Origin: Scatosoma sp045655705
GTDB lineage: Bacteria > Bacillota > Clostridia > Christensenellales > Borkfalkiaceae
Length of the DNA stretch: 64,000 nucleotides
Assembly: GCA_045655705.1 (NCBI GenBank)
Contig: JAZOPU010000009.1
Coordinates: 1 to 64,000 of the forward strand
Reading direction: 5' to 3'
Under the pieces are notes generated by a model. That model saw only the letters and a program-made list of their open reading frames with translations. It made no database searches and was not told the origin of the DNA. Below are positions 1 through 8,211 of the stretch, piece by piece. A program made the translations under genes and the position numbers. Position 1 is the first letter of the stretch; every line of letters starts with the position of its first letter.

Positions 1-327
1 GACCAAAAAAAGGATTTAGAAGAGTTATTTTCCTTAGAATCGGAAAATTTGTCTTTCTTAATTCAGTTTGTCGATGATGATACGTATTATATTTTTACGA
101 CGGAAGTAGACCTTGGAGAAAATGGAAGTCCGAATTATGCAATCGGAACTTATATTGCTCCTATATATCGTACATTGGTAAAAAAGATTGACGGAACGTG
201 GGTGGCGCAAACAAGCGCGAAAGGGTACGCGGTATCTGCTTACTACGACGAAAGTCATTTTATTGGAAACAACCGTACAAAAATTCCATCCTTTGATCCT
301 GATACGTGGGAAGCGGGAACACCGTGA
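1..327 (+). CDS. 3' end of an unrecognised gene (N-terminus outside window)
   Basis: The frame is open from base 1 to the TGA at 325-327, giving 108 visible residues, so the gene starts upstream of the window. The visible part is rich in aromatic and acidic residues (for example VDDDTYYIFTTEVDLGENG) with alternating beta-like segments, followed by a short polar tail. There are no membrane segments or cysteine motifs. I do not recognise a family. It ends just before a strong hairpin and faces the convergent dapB gene. The initiation codon cannot be located from this window. Confidence 0.7.
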   Translation, partial: DQKKDLEELFSLESENLSFLIQFVDDDTYYIFTTEVDLGENGSPNYAIGTYIAPIYRTLVKKIDGTWVAQTSAKGYAVSAYYDESHFIGNNRTKIPSFDPDTWEAGTP

Positions 328-337
328 AATTAAAACA

Positions 338-376
338 AAACACGCATTGAATATAGAAAATTCAATGCGTGTTTAA
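338..376. terminator. Hairpin terminator between convergent genes
   Basis: A perfect 14-bp inverted repeat (338-351 pairs with 361-374) has a 9-base loop. It is flanked by A-rich sequence on the left and T-rich sequence on the right. It lies between the plus-strand gene ending at 327 and the minus-strand dapB ending at 388, so it probably serves both as a bidirectional terminator. Confidence 0.8.
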
Positions 377-387
377 TATATAACCCA

Positions 388-1152
388 TTAATTTTCTTCG
401 GCTAAAAGATGTTTCATCTCATACTTGCCTGGCTGTTTTCCTTTCAGGAACTTCGCCGCACGGATTGCACCAACCGCAAAAACGCGTTTGGATCTTGCGC
501 TGTGGGTGATCGTGATAATCTCGTCTTCGCCGGCAAACATCACTTCGTGTTCGCCTACGATCGTACCACCGCGCACTGCGTGCATACCGATCTCGCTCTT
601 TTCTCTTTCGCCGACAATACCTTCGCGACCGTTCACAAGGTGTTTTTGATTTTCAAACACTTCGTTGATCGTATCGAAAAGCATAAGCGCCGTACCGCTG
701 GGTGCGTCCTTTTTCAAGTTATGGTGGCGTTCGATAATTTCCACGTCGAAATTATCGCCAAACACCTGCGCCGCCGCTTTGCAAAGCGCTTGCATAACGT
801 TTACGCCAAGAGATAAGTTCGCCGTTTTGAAAATAGCAATTTCTTTTGCGTAATCGTCGATAAGCTGTAAATCTTCCGCAGAAAAGCCCGTGGACGCAAG
901 CACGATACCCAAATGATTGTTTTTGGCATAATCCAAGCGTTCTTTCAAACCCGTAGGGGAAGAGAAGTCGATAATAATATCCGCCTGTTCTTTAATGTCG
1001 CCAAAGCTTTTATATACGGGAATACCGATTTCTTTTGGGAACAAATCTACACCGCAAACGGCAACAGCGTTTTCGTCTTGGCTTAAAAGCGAAAGCACGT
1101 TTCCGCCCATTTTTCCGCATGCACCGCAAAGTATAATTCTCGTTTTCATCAC
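388..1152 (-). CDS. dapB: 4-hydroxy-tetrahydrodipicolinate reductase
   Basis: 254 aa, the usual size. Reduces the DapA product to tetrahydrodipicolinate with NAD(P)H in the cytoplasmic diaminopimelate/lysine pathway. The N-terminal Rossmann motif GACGKMG is at residues 10-16. The family signature ERHHNLKKDAPSGTA sits around residues 141-155, with the catalytic His pair and the Lys that protonates substrate. RGGTIVGEH follows near 194. The ATG overlaps the dapA stop by four bases (1149-1152), indicating translational coupling. It is the last gene of the riboswitch-controlled asd-dapA-dapB operon. No anomalies seen. Confidence 0.97.
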   Translation of the reverse strand: MMKTRIILCGACGKMGGNVLSLLSQDENAVAVCGVDLFPKEIGIPVYKSFGDIKEQADIIIDFSSPTGLKERLDYAKNNHLGIVLASTGFSAEDLQLIDDYAKEIAIFKTANLSLGVNVMQALCKAAAQVFGDNFDVEIIERHHNLKKDAPSGTALMLFDTINEVFENQKHLVNGREGIVGEREKSEIGMHAVRGGTIVGEHEVMFAGEDEIITITHSARSKRVFAVGAIRAAKFLKGKQPGKYEMKHLLAEEN

Positions 1153-2039
1153 GCTTTAATCTCCAAACCGTAACCACGCATTGCCAAAACAAGCTTTTCG
1201 CGGTTTTGCTCTTCTATTTTCGTGAGCGGGGCTCTGGGATTGCCTGCGTTATAGCCAAGCAAGTTCATGGCTTCTTTCACGGGGATAGGGTTGACTTCGA
1301 CAAAGCACGCGTTGGCAAGGGGCAAAAGCTTATCGTTAAGCGCGATCGCTTCTTGCATTTTACCTTCAAAAATCAAAGTGCAAAGCTTTTTCACGTCCGC
1401 GGGAACGACGTTAGAAAGCACGGAAATGACACCTGCGCCGCCGTTTGCCAAAATGGGGAAGTTGAGTGCGTCTTCGCCCGAATATACGTCGCACTTTTCA
1501 CGCACAAGCCGAGCCGTTTCCATCGTCTTGCTCATATTCCTGCCTGCGTCTTTAATACCCGCGATATTGGGAATTTCCGCAATTTTTGCCATGGTAGCGG
1601 GTTGGATTTCCACGCCCGTACGCCCGGGAACGTTGTAGGCGATAACGGGAATAGAAACCGCTTGACAAATGGCGCGGTAATATTCCACAAGCCCGTTTTG
1701 CGTGCATTTGTTATAATAGGGAGTAACGGCGAGAAGTCCGTCTGCGCCGTAGCTTTCCGCTTTTTTCGCGGTCATCACGGCGTCGGCGGTGTTGTTGCTA
1801 CCGCAACCGAAAATAACCTTACACCGTTTCGCGACTTTTTTCACAGCGTAGTCCATAAGCTCGTGTTCTTCTTCAAACGACATGGTGGACGGTTCGCCCG
1901 TCGTACCCAAAAATACGATTGCATCCGTACCGCCTGCGATTTGGTGTTCGATAAGCTGTCCGAGTACTTGGTAGTTTACGCCCTTTTCGTCGAAAGGGGT
2001 AATGAGCGCGGTGGCGCTGCCTTTAAAAAATCCTTTCAT
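1149..2039 (-). CDS. dapA: 4-hydroxy-tetrahydrodipicolinate synthase
   Basis: 296 aa, typical length. Condenses pyruvate with aspartate semialdehyde, the first committed step to diaminopimelate and lysine. It is a class I aldolase TIM barrel. GTTGE at residues 45-49 is the pyruvate-binding loop, Tyr135 in AYNVPGRTG is the proton relay, and Lys163 in GIKD forms the Schiff base. The product is needed both for lysine and for the peptidoglycan and spore dipicolinate precursor. It follows asd by 31 bases and overlaps dapB by 4. Expression is expected to fall when lysine binds the upstream riboswitch. Confidence 0.97.
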   Translation of the reverse strand: MKGFFKGSATALITPFDEKGVNYQVLGQLIEHQIAGGTDAIVFLGTTGEPSTMSFEEEHELMDYAVKKVAKRCKVIFGCGSNNTADAVMTAKKAESYGADGLLAVTPYYNKCTQNGLVEYYRAICQAVSIPVIAYNVPGRTGVEIQPATMAKIAEIPNIAGIKDAGRNMSKTMETARLVREKCDVYSGEDALNFPILANGGAGVISVLSNVVPADVKKLCTLIFEGKMQEAIALNDKLLPLANACFVEVNPIPVKEAMNLLGYNAGNPRAPLTKIEEQNREKLVLAMRGYGLEIKA

Positions 2040-2070
2040 AATATACTTTATTCTTCCTTATCAGAATTTG

Positions 2071-3150
2071 TTAATCAAAATAGCCTTTTGCAGCGAGCAA
2101 TTCGGCAAGGAGCACAGCCCCGCCCGCCGCACCGCGGAGCGTGTTGTGCGAAAGTCCAACGAATTTATAATCGAAAACGGTATCTTCTCTAAGCCTGCCC
2201 ACCGTTACGCTCATACCGTTGCCTTCCATTCTGTCGAGCTTGGCTTGGGGACGGTTGTCTTCTTCAAAATAACGGATAAAGTTTGCGGGCGCGGAAGGGA
2301 GCGCGAGTTTTTGCGGTTCGCCTGCGAACGAAGCCCACGCGGAAAGAATTTCTTCTTTCGTCGGTTTTTTATCAAAGCTTACGAACACTGCCGCGGTATG
2401 TCCGTCGGAAACGGGTACGCGCAAGCATTGCGCCGTGATAACGGGGCTTTCAGCCGAAACGATTTCACCGTCAACCACTTCGCCCCAAATTTTCAAGGGT
2501 TCTTTTTCGCTCTTCTCTTCTTCGCCACCGATATAGGGGATTACGTTATCGAGAATTTCAGGCATAGTTTTGAACGTTTTGCCTGCGCCCGAAATGGCTT
2601 GATACGTGCAAACCGCCGCTTGCTTGATCCCGAATGCTTTCAACGGGTGCAAAAGGGGTACGTAGGATTGAAGCGAGCAGTTAGATTTCACCGCGATAAA
2701 ACCGCGTTTCGTGCCAAGGCGCGCTCTTTGCGCGGAGATAACGTTGATATGGTCTGCGTTGATTTCGGGAATGACCATAGGCACGTCGGAAGTGAAACGG
2801 TGCGCCGAGTTGTTGGAAACGACGGGCACTTCTTTTTTTGCATACGCTTCTTCAAGCGCACGGATTTTTGCTTTGTCCATATTGACTGCGCAGAACACGA
2901 AGTCTACAAGACTTGCAATTTTATCCATATCCGCTTCCGCGTCGAGAACGACCATTTTGCGGTATTTTTCGGGCATAGCACAATCGAACGCCCATTTTTC
3001 GCCCACGGCTTCTTCATAGGTTTTGCCTGCGCTACGCGCGGAAGCTGCGAGCACCTGCACGTCAAACCAAGGGTGGTTTTCAAGCAGTAACATAAATCTT
3101 TGACCTACCATACCGGTAGCGCCAATCACACCGACTTTGAATTGTTTCAT
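2071..3150 (-). CDS. asd: Aspartate-semialdehyde dehydrogenase (archaeal/long type)
   Basis: 359 aa. Reduces aspartyl phosphate to aspartate semialdehyde, the branch point for lysine, threonine and methionine. The NADP-binding loop GATGMVGQ is at residues 10-17 and the catalytic cysteine is Cys158 in KSNCSLQ. The length and the VSNNSAHR / PEINADH blocks fit the longer subgroup seen in archaea and some Clostridia rather than the shorter classical bacterial Asd. It is the first gene of the operon. A ribosome site AGGAG lies about 8 bases before the ATG, and the lysine riboswitch and its terminator precede that. Confidence 0.95.
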   Translation of the reverse strand: MKQFKVGVIGATGMVGQRFMLLLENHPWFDVQVLAASARSAGKTYEEAVGEKWAFDCAMPEKYRKMVVLDAEADMDKIASLVDFVFCAVNMDKAKIRALEEAYAKKEVPVVSNNSAHRFTSDVPMVIPEINADHINVISAQRARLGTKRGFIAVKSNCSLQSYVPLLHPLKAFGIKQAAVCTYQAISGAGKTFKTMPEILDNVIPYIGGEEEKSEKEPLKIWGEVVDGEIVSAESPVITAQCLRVPVSDGHTAAVFVSFDKKPTKEEILSAWASFAGEPQKLALPSAPANFIRYFEEDNRPQAKLDRMEGNGMSVTVGRLREDTVFDYKFVGLSHNTLRGAAGGAVLLAELLAAKGYFD

Positions 3151-3171
3151 AATAAAAACTCCTAAAAATTT

Positions 3172-3200
3172 AAAAAATAAAAGACGGGATAAGCCCGCCG
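3172..3200 (-). terminator. Intrinsic terminator of the lysine riboswitch
   Basis: Read on the minus strand, a GGCGGG / CCCGTC stem (3194-3199 with 3183-3188, one G-U pair) with a 5-base loop is followed by a U-rich tract. It ends about 20 bases before the asd start. It lies directly downstream of the lysine aptamer and is the likely ligand-controlled off switch. Confidence 0.8.
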
Positions 3201-3239
3201 TGAAACGCTAACGTACACCCGAAAACGGGCATATTTAGA

Positions 3240-3412
3240 TAAATAGTGCTTCACTTGGCGGTGACAGTCATAGGGGTATTCTCCCGTATGCCCAGCGCAG
3301 GGGACGAAATCGCGCTTCGGCGGTGATACCCTTTCTCGTTTGCGCGGTGGCTCGTCCATTGCCACGCGGTGTTATCGCAAACGGTACTTTTGTTCAACCG
3401 CTCCTCTATTTA
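3240..3412 (-). promoter_or_regulatory. Lysine riboswitch (L-box) upstream of asd-dapA-dapB
   Basis: On the minus strand the leader shows the L-box hallmarks in order: AGAGGAGCG at the 5' end, an AAGTA element, the GCCGAAGCGCG block, then GCTGGGCATACGGG and TGACTGTCACC before closing. Helix P1 is formed by TAAATAG (3406-3412) pairing with CTATTTA (3240-3246). Between aptamer and terminator, GTGAAGC (3248-3254) can pair with GTTTCAC (3200-3206) beside the terminator stem, a plausible part of the switch. Known role of the class: lysine binding favours termination. The position ahead of the lysine-pathway operon fits exactly. Confidence 0.92.
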
Positions 3413-3420
3413 ACGATTTC

Positions 3421-3449
3421 ATTTTATCACATATAAACGCAAATGTCAA
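3421..3449 (-). promoter_or_regulatory. SigA promoter for the lysine operon
   Basis: On the minus strand a consensus TTGACA (3444-3449), a 17-base spacer and TAAAAT (3421-3426) place the transcription start only a few bases upstream of riboswitch helix P1. Confidence 0.9.
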
Positions 3450-3510
3450 CGCAAATACCAAACTTTTTTCATAACTTCTAAATTTTATTTGATTTTTTTT
3501 GAAAAAGTTC

Positions 3511-3539
3511 TTGAAATAATCACAAATTTGTAGTACAAT
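3511..3539 (+). promoter_or_regulatory. SigA promoter for the gene at 3615
   Basis: TTGAAA (3511-3516), 17-base spacer, TACAAT (3534-3539). It is divergent from the lysine operon promoter. The predicted transcript begins close to a small CGTGTT/AACACG hairpin at about 3550-3563. Confidence 0.8.
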
Positions 3540-3614
3540 AGAACGGTAAACGTGTTTCAACACGCGAAAAAGGTGGTATATATTACCCGTATAAAATTTT
3601 TTTGGAGCTTATCA

Positions 3615-4901
3615 ATGGGACAACCGCAAAAGAAAGGACTTATCACGAGATTGCTCGAAGGTAAGGAAAAAAGCGAAGAATACGCAAGGAGTACGTTACC
3701 GACCAATCGTTGGCAACTGTTTTGGGATATATTCAAAGGCAATTTCGGAAAAATCGTCAAGGTTAATTTATTAACGCTTATTTTCTTTATTCCGCTCATT
3801 GCCGTTATCATTTTAGGCTATTTAATGAACGAGAGCAACGGTGTAATTTATCCTTTTGCATCTAATCTTGCTATGGGCTATCCCGCTGCACCTGGTCAGC
3901 AAGGGCTTAGCGAAATGCTTTCCTTGCAAACGAATTTTATGCTCTATGCGGGCATTGCGCTCGCTTCTCTCGTTGCGGCGGTAGGGCTTGCGGGCGGAAT
4001 GTACGTTATTAGAAATATGGTTTGGACGGAAGGTATTTTCGTTGCCAACGATTTTTGGCGCGGGATTAAGCTCAACTATAAAAACGCGTTGCAAGCGACT
4101 TTGTTTTTCACGCTCGTGCTTTTCCTTGGCGGAACGATGATCTCGTTTGCGGAATTTTCTCTCGTGGCGGGTGCGATTTCCAAAGGTCAAAAAGTTTGGA
4201 TGCATATCTCTATGGCAAGCAGCTACGTGTTTATCGTGTGTGCGGCAATGATGACGTTTTGGATGCTCGCGCTGGGCGTCAACTATAAACTCAAATTTCT
4301 CACGATGCTCAAAAACTCTTTCTTGATGACCGTCGGCACGCTTCCGCAAACGATATTCTTTGGCGCGTTGGCGTTGTTACCGTTTGTCTTGCTCTTTATT
4401 CCCAGTCAATTTATACTCGTTGTTAGTATTATTTTATTGCTTCTTTTCGGGCTTTCGTGGGCACTGCTCGTATGGCTGGATTTTGCACAATGGGTATTTG
4501 ATAAATTTATCAACCCTAAAATTACAGGCGCGAAAGTGGGCAGGGGCATATATAGCAAAGACGGTTCTGCGCCCCTTACCGGCGACGATAGCGCGGCGGC
4601 GGTGGAATATCAGCGCGTTATTCTTGCGCACGGCAAATCCCGCCTTGTGGCAAGACCGATAAAACCTATCGACGACTCGTTGCAGGTCTACGAATTACCG
4701 CAATCTTTCTCGCGTGAGGACTTGAAACGGCTTCGTGAAAGTAAACAAAACATTATCGAAGATACGGAAGCGTATGCAGAAGAACACAAAAACGATCTTC
4801 GCTACGTGGAATATAACAAACAGTTTGAAGAACGTGAAAAAGCGCTCCAAGACGATCCCAAACGCAAAAAGAGAAAACCGCCGAAACTTATGGGCGAATA
4901 A
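3615..4901 (+). CDS. Multi-pass membrane protein, DUF624/YesL-like N-terminus
   Basis: 428 aa from the ATG at 3615, chosen because GGAG lies 8 bases before it. A GTG at 3552 is in frame but almost at the predicted transcription start. The N-terminus (WQLFWDIFKGNFGKIVKVN then a hydrophobic helix) and the later TEGIFVANDFWRGIKLNYKNA segment resemble the DUF624/YesL layout. About six hydrophobic segments lie between residues 45 and 300. A highly charged cytoplasmic tail of roughly 110 residues follows, ending KRKKRKPPKLMGE. Function unknown. The next gene starts 18 bases downstream, so it probably heads an operon running to the HEAT-like gene. Confidence 0.85.
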   Translation: MGQPQKKGLITRLLEGKEKSEEYARSTLPTNRWQLFWDIFKGNFGKIVKVNLLTLIFFIPLIAVIILGYLMNESNGVIYPFASNLAMGYPAAPGQQGLSEMLSLQTNFMLYAGIALASLVAAVGLAGGMYVIRNMVWTEGIFVANDFWRGIKLNYKNALQATLFFTLVLFLGGTMISFAEFSLVAGAISKGQKVWMHISMASSYVFIVCAAMMTFWMLALGVNYKLKFLTMLKNSFLMTVGTLPQTIFFGALALLPFVLLFIPSQFILVVSIILLLLFGLSWALLVWLDFAQWVFDKFINPKITGAKVGRGIYSKDGSAPLTGDDSAAAVEYQRVILAHGKSRLVARPIKPIDDSLQVYELPQSFSREDLKRLRESKQNIIEDTEAYAEEHKNDLRYVEYNKQFEEREKALQDDPKRKKRKPPKLMGE

Positions 4902-4919
4902 CGCCAAGAGGTATATACA

Positions 4920-5663
4920 ATGGAAAAGGACGTGGCGTACGCCCATCTTGCAAAGTGGTTTGAATATCTCAACGACGACTGCGACTATGAAAACTGGTCG
5001 CAGTATTTAATTTTGAAGTTACAAGAGTATCCGCTTAAAACAGGTTTAGACGTGGGCTGTGGCGGGGGCTATTTCACGCGCGCATTCCAAAAACACGGCT
5101 ATATCACGACGGGTATGGACGTATCGGCACAAATGCTCGATAAAGCGCAGGAAACCGCACTCAAAACGGGCGTGCGCGGGGAATATATTTTGGGGGATAT
5201 CACTGAAAAAAAACCTGCAAAGAAATTCGATTTCGTAACGGCGATCAACGATTGTGTGAATTATATTCCCAAAAATAAATTATCGACGGCGTTCAAAAAC
5301 GTGTATTTAACGCTCAAAAGCGGCGGTGTGTTTTTGTTTGATATTAGTTCTAAACGCAAGTTTCAAAGCAAGATTGCAAATACTATAAGCGCGGACGATC
5401 GGGAAGATATCACGTACCTTTCGTTTGGCAACGTAGAAGGCGAAACGGCAACGCTGGACGTAACGCTTTTTGTCAAAGATGCGGACGGAAAATTTAACCG
5501 CTTGGACGAACGGCACGTGCAATATATATATACGGAAGAAGAAATTGTTTCCGCTTTAAAAGAAAACGGATTTGCCATTCGCCAAGTGGAAGGGCATATG
5601 GGCGAAGATAAAGAAACGAGTGATAGGCTCACGTTTTTGGCGCAAAAGGAGAAGAAAGTATGA
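4920..5663 (+). CDS. Class I SAM-dependent methyltransferase
   Basis: 247 aa. SAM-binding motif I LDVGCGGG is at residues 43-50. Acidic motif II (GMDVS), a motif IV-like FDFVTAINDCVNYI, and a C-terminal beta region follow, as in the Methyltransf_25/11 families. Substrate is unknown, and the fold is shared by small-molecule, lipid and tRNA methylases. Its ATG is 18 bases after the previous gene, and the TGA overlaps the start of hslO by four bases, so the genes are translationally coupled. Confidence 0.88.
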   Translation: MEKDVAYAHLAKWFEYLNDDCDYENWSQYLILKLQEYPLKTGLDVGCGGGYFTRAFQKHGYITTGMDVSAQMLDKAQETALKTGVRGEYILGDITEKKPAKKFDFVTAINDCVNYIPKNKLSTAFKNVYLTLKSGGVFLFDISSKRKFQSKIANTISADDREDITYLSFGNVEGETATLDVTLFVKDADGKFNRLDERHVQYIYTEEEIVSALKENGFAIRQVEGHMGEDKETSDRLTFLAQKEKKV

Positions 5664-6496
5664 ACGTTACCCGTGCGCTTATCATGAACGAACAAGTGTC
5701 GTTCACGCTCGCAAACACCACGGATATGGTGAAAGAAGCGGTCAAATTACATTCGCTTGCCCCCACTTCCGCGCTCGTGCTTGGGAAAGCGCTTTCCGCA
5801 ATGACCTTTATGAGCGCGTGTTTAAAACAGGAAACGGGCGAAATCTCCCTTGCCGTGCAAGCCGACGGCTTAGGCGGGCAAATTTGTGTTTCGGGCAATC
5901 ATAAGCTGTTTTTGCGCGGATTTATCCAAAACACCGCTATTATCAACGCAACCGAGCAAGAATGTTTGGGTGAAGGCGCGCTCACGATCATTCGCGACGA
6001 CGGGTATAACCGTCCGTTTGTGGGTAGTTGCGCGTTGATAAAAGACGGCGGGATAGACGAGGCGTTTGAAGAATATTTTAAGGTGAGCGAACAGCTCCCC
6101 ACGCGTATGAAAACGGTGGTGGAAACGGACGAAAACGGACGGGTGGTTTTTGCGGGCGTAGCAGTATTGCAACCCTTGCCCTTTGCCGATATAAAAACGC
6201 TGGAAGCCGTGAAAGAAATACCGCTAACCACTGTTCTTGCCCAACTTAAAAAGGCAAAAACGGAAGAAACGGTCAACGGATTTTTCCTCGATTGCACGGC
6301 TATGCAAACGCGTACGGCGCAATATAAATGCAATTGTTCCAAAGGCTATCTTTCACGCGTACTTGTAACCTTAGGCGAAGAACAGCTTCGCGAAATCATC
6401 AAGCAAGACGGCAAGGTAAGCGTGCATTGTCATTATTGCAATCAAGACTACGTGTTCACGGATAAAGACGCCGACGCATTATTTCAAAAGGACTAA
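5660..6496 (+). CDS. hslO: Redox-regulated chaperone Hsp33
   Basis: 278 aa, normal for the family. Hsp33 is a cytoplasmic holdase switched on by oxidation of four zinc-bound cysteines. Those ligands are visible at the C-terminus as CNC (224-226) and CHYC (257-260). The N-terminal core has the expected GEISLAVQADGLGG block around residues 60-73. It starts inside the previous stop codon (ATGA), and the TPR protein follows after two bases. Confidence 0.96.
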   Translation: MNVTRALIMNEQVSFTLANTTDMVKEAVKLHSLAPTSALVLGKALSAMTFMSACLKQETGEISLAVQADGLGGQICVSGNHKLFLRGFIQNTAIINATEQECLGEGALTIIRDDGYNRPFVGSCALIKDGGIDEAFEEYFKVSEQLPTRMKTVVETDENGRVVFAGVAVLQPLPFADIKTLEAVKEIPLTTVLAQLKKAKTEETVNGFFLDCTAMQTRTAQYKCNCSKGYLSRVLVTLGEEQLREIIKQDGKVSVHCHYCNQDYVFTDKDADALFQKD

Positions 6497-6498
6497 CA

Positions 6499-8211
6499 AT
6501 GAAAGAACGTAAGACGAAAAAAATAGATTTCAGCTATAAACGGCTGGGCGCGCAAGCGGATAAATATTATAACGAGGGAAGATATCTTTCCGCGTTACGC
6601 CTTGCGTATCGTCAATACGAGCTCTACGGCGGGGACGGCGACGTGTATACCCGTCTTGCCGATATCTACGAGGGTATGGGATTGCACGCGTCGGCAAATA
6701 GCTGGTGGTATAAATTTTTGGATATTGCAAGCGAAGAAGATTTGCCCGATATCTACGAGGGACTTGCCGTCAATTATTTGAATATGGGGCAGGATTCTGC
6801 TTCCGCATATTATTATAATCGTTTAATCGACGTGGACGATCAACTGAGCAACGAATCGAAAATGGAGATTATTGGCGCGTTCGCCAAAGACAAACGCGCG
6901 GGTTTCCGTTTCGTGTATCCGCCTAAGATCGCGGATTATACCAAAGAAGTGGACTACGGCTCGCGTGCGCTCAAAGCAGGCGATACAAAGCGTGCGATAA
7001 ATATTTTATCTCGCGTGGAAAAAGGCTCGAAAGAATATGCCGAAGCCAAAGAAATGCAAGCGGTTGCATACCTTTTGGACGGCGACGTGCAAAACGCAAA
7101 AGACGCTTGCCAGGAAATTTTGCAGGAAAACCCCGACGATATCCGCACCCAAGCCACCCTTGCCGCGGTATATTTAGAAGAAGGGAAAAACGAAGAAAGT
7201 CTTGCAATCGCTTGGAAATTATACGCGCAAAAGCAGGATAGCGTGGACGATTTATATAAAGTGGCAACCGTTTGTTGTGAAAACGGGTTGCACGAGCAAG
7301 CGTATGAAAAGTTTTGCGCGTTGGAAGAAAAGATCCCGTTTGAAGGGCGAATGTTATATTTCAAAGCGGTTTCGGCGTATAAATGCGGGCGGATAGAAGA
7401 AGCGGAAAAAGCGTTCGATATGCTTTGCACGGTCTATCCCGACGCGGAAGTGGCGAAATATTATCTCAAAGCCTTGCGCTTACGCGGAGAAGAAGACGCG
7501 CCGAGTATGGAAGAAATCAATTATTTTTATCATATTCCGCAAGCGGAACGGGAAGCGCGTTGTCGCTATCTCGTGCACATGGGGCGTTGCAGTAAAGACG
7601 AAGCGCCCATTTTTGGTTTGATCGCTTCGCACGATAGATACTTTCAATGGTGTTTCGACGAAATGGACGGCACGGATCACGATTTGCAATATTTGGCAAT
7701 CGTTTCCGCCGAGCACGTGGGCGCGGACGATTTCTTGCGGGAGATTATGTTGGATGCGGACGTTGCCGACGTTTTGAAGGTGGAAACGTTGCGCCTGCTG
7801 TATATGCGTAACGAAGAAACGGAAATGGGCGTGGTGCTTTGTCATATCTATCGTAAACTTTTGTTATTGCCTATAAAGCTTGGCAGAAAACGCCGTAAAA
7901 AATTTCTTGAAGCGTATGCAAAGGTTGCCTCTAAATTCGTGGTGGTGAGCGATCGCCACGGCTTACGAATACAGCAATCGTCGGAAAAATTATATAGAGC
8001 GCTTGAACGGTATAACGCGTTAGATTTGATGGACAATTCCGACGATTGCGCGTGCGCGATATTTTTGGCTTCGGGCTTGAAAGAGCTGGGCACGGACGTG
8101 GATAAAATCGCGGAGGCATTCGACGCAAACCCTGCCAAGGTAAGGGTATTGCTGACCTACTTGGAGAGTAAAAAATTAGAAGAAAAGGAACAAGAAAATG
8201 AAACTCATTGA
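6499..8211 (+). CDS. TPR-repeat protein of unknown function
   Basis: 570 aa and soluble. Tetratricopeptide-type helical repeats are visible from about residue 10 to 330 (for example YYNEGRYLSALRLAYRQYELYG, EYAEAKEMQAVAYLLDGD, TLAAVYLEEGKNEESLAIA, EQAYEKFCALEEKIP). A less repetitive helical C-terminus follows. There is no signal peptide or enzymatic motif. Such proteins usually act as protein-binding scaffolds; the partner is unknown. It lies 2 bases after hslO, and its end overlaps the next gene by 14 bases. Confidence 0.85.
   Translation: MKERKTKKIDFSYKRLGAQADKYYNEGRYLSALRLAYRQYELYGGDGDVYTRLADIYEGMGLHASANSWWYKFLDIASEEDLPDIYEGLAVNYLNMGQDSASAYYYNRLIDVDDQLSNESKMEIIGAFAKDKRAGFRFVYPPKIADYTKEVDYGSRALKAGDTKRAINILSRVEKGSKEYAEAKEMQAVAYLLDGDVQNAKDACQEILQENPDDIRTQATLAAVYLEEGKNEESLAIAWKLYAQKQDSVDDLYKVATVCCENGLHEQAYEKFCALEEKIPFEGRMLYFKAVSAYKCGRIEEAEKAFDMLCTVYPDAEVAKYYLKALRLRGEEDAPSMEEINYFYHIPQAEREARCRYLVHMGRCSKDEAPIFGLIASHDRYFQWCFDEMDGTDHDLQYLAIVSAEHVGADDFLREIMLDADVADVLKVETLRLLYMRNEETEMGVVLCHIYRKLLLLPIKLGRKRRKKFLEAYAKVASKFVVVSDRHGLRIQQSSEKLYRALERYNALDLMDNSDDCACAIFLASGLKELGTDVDKIAEAFDANPAKVRVLLTYLESKKLEEKEQENETH

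Noticed and set aside
1206..3090. Long plus-strand frames (328 and 362 codons) opposite dapA and asd
   Set aside because: They are antisense shadows of well-conserved enzymes, with Arg/His/Phe-rich composition and no ribosome sites.
3162..3563. Minus-strand open frames of 67 and 63 codons
   Set aside because: They lie over the lysine riboswitch, its promoter and the divergent promoter; the conserved RNA structure explains the sequence.
3552..3614. GTG start at 3552 for the membrane protein
   Set aside because: It lies only about 13 bases after the -10 box; the ATG at 3615 has a proper GGAG site.
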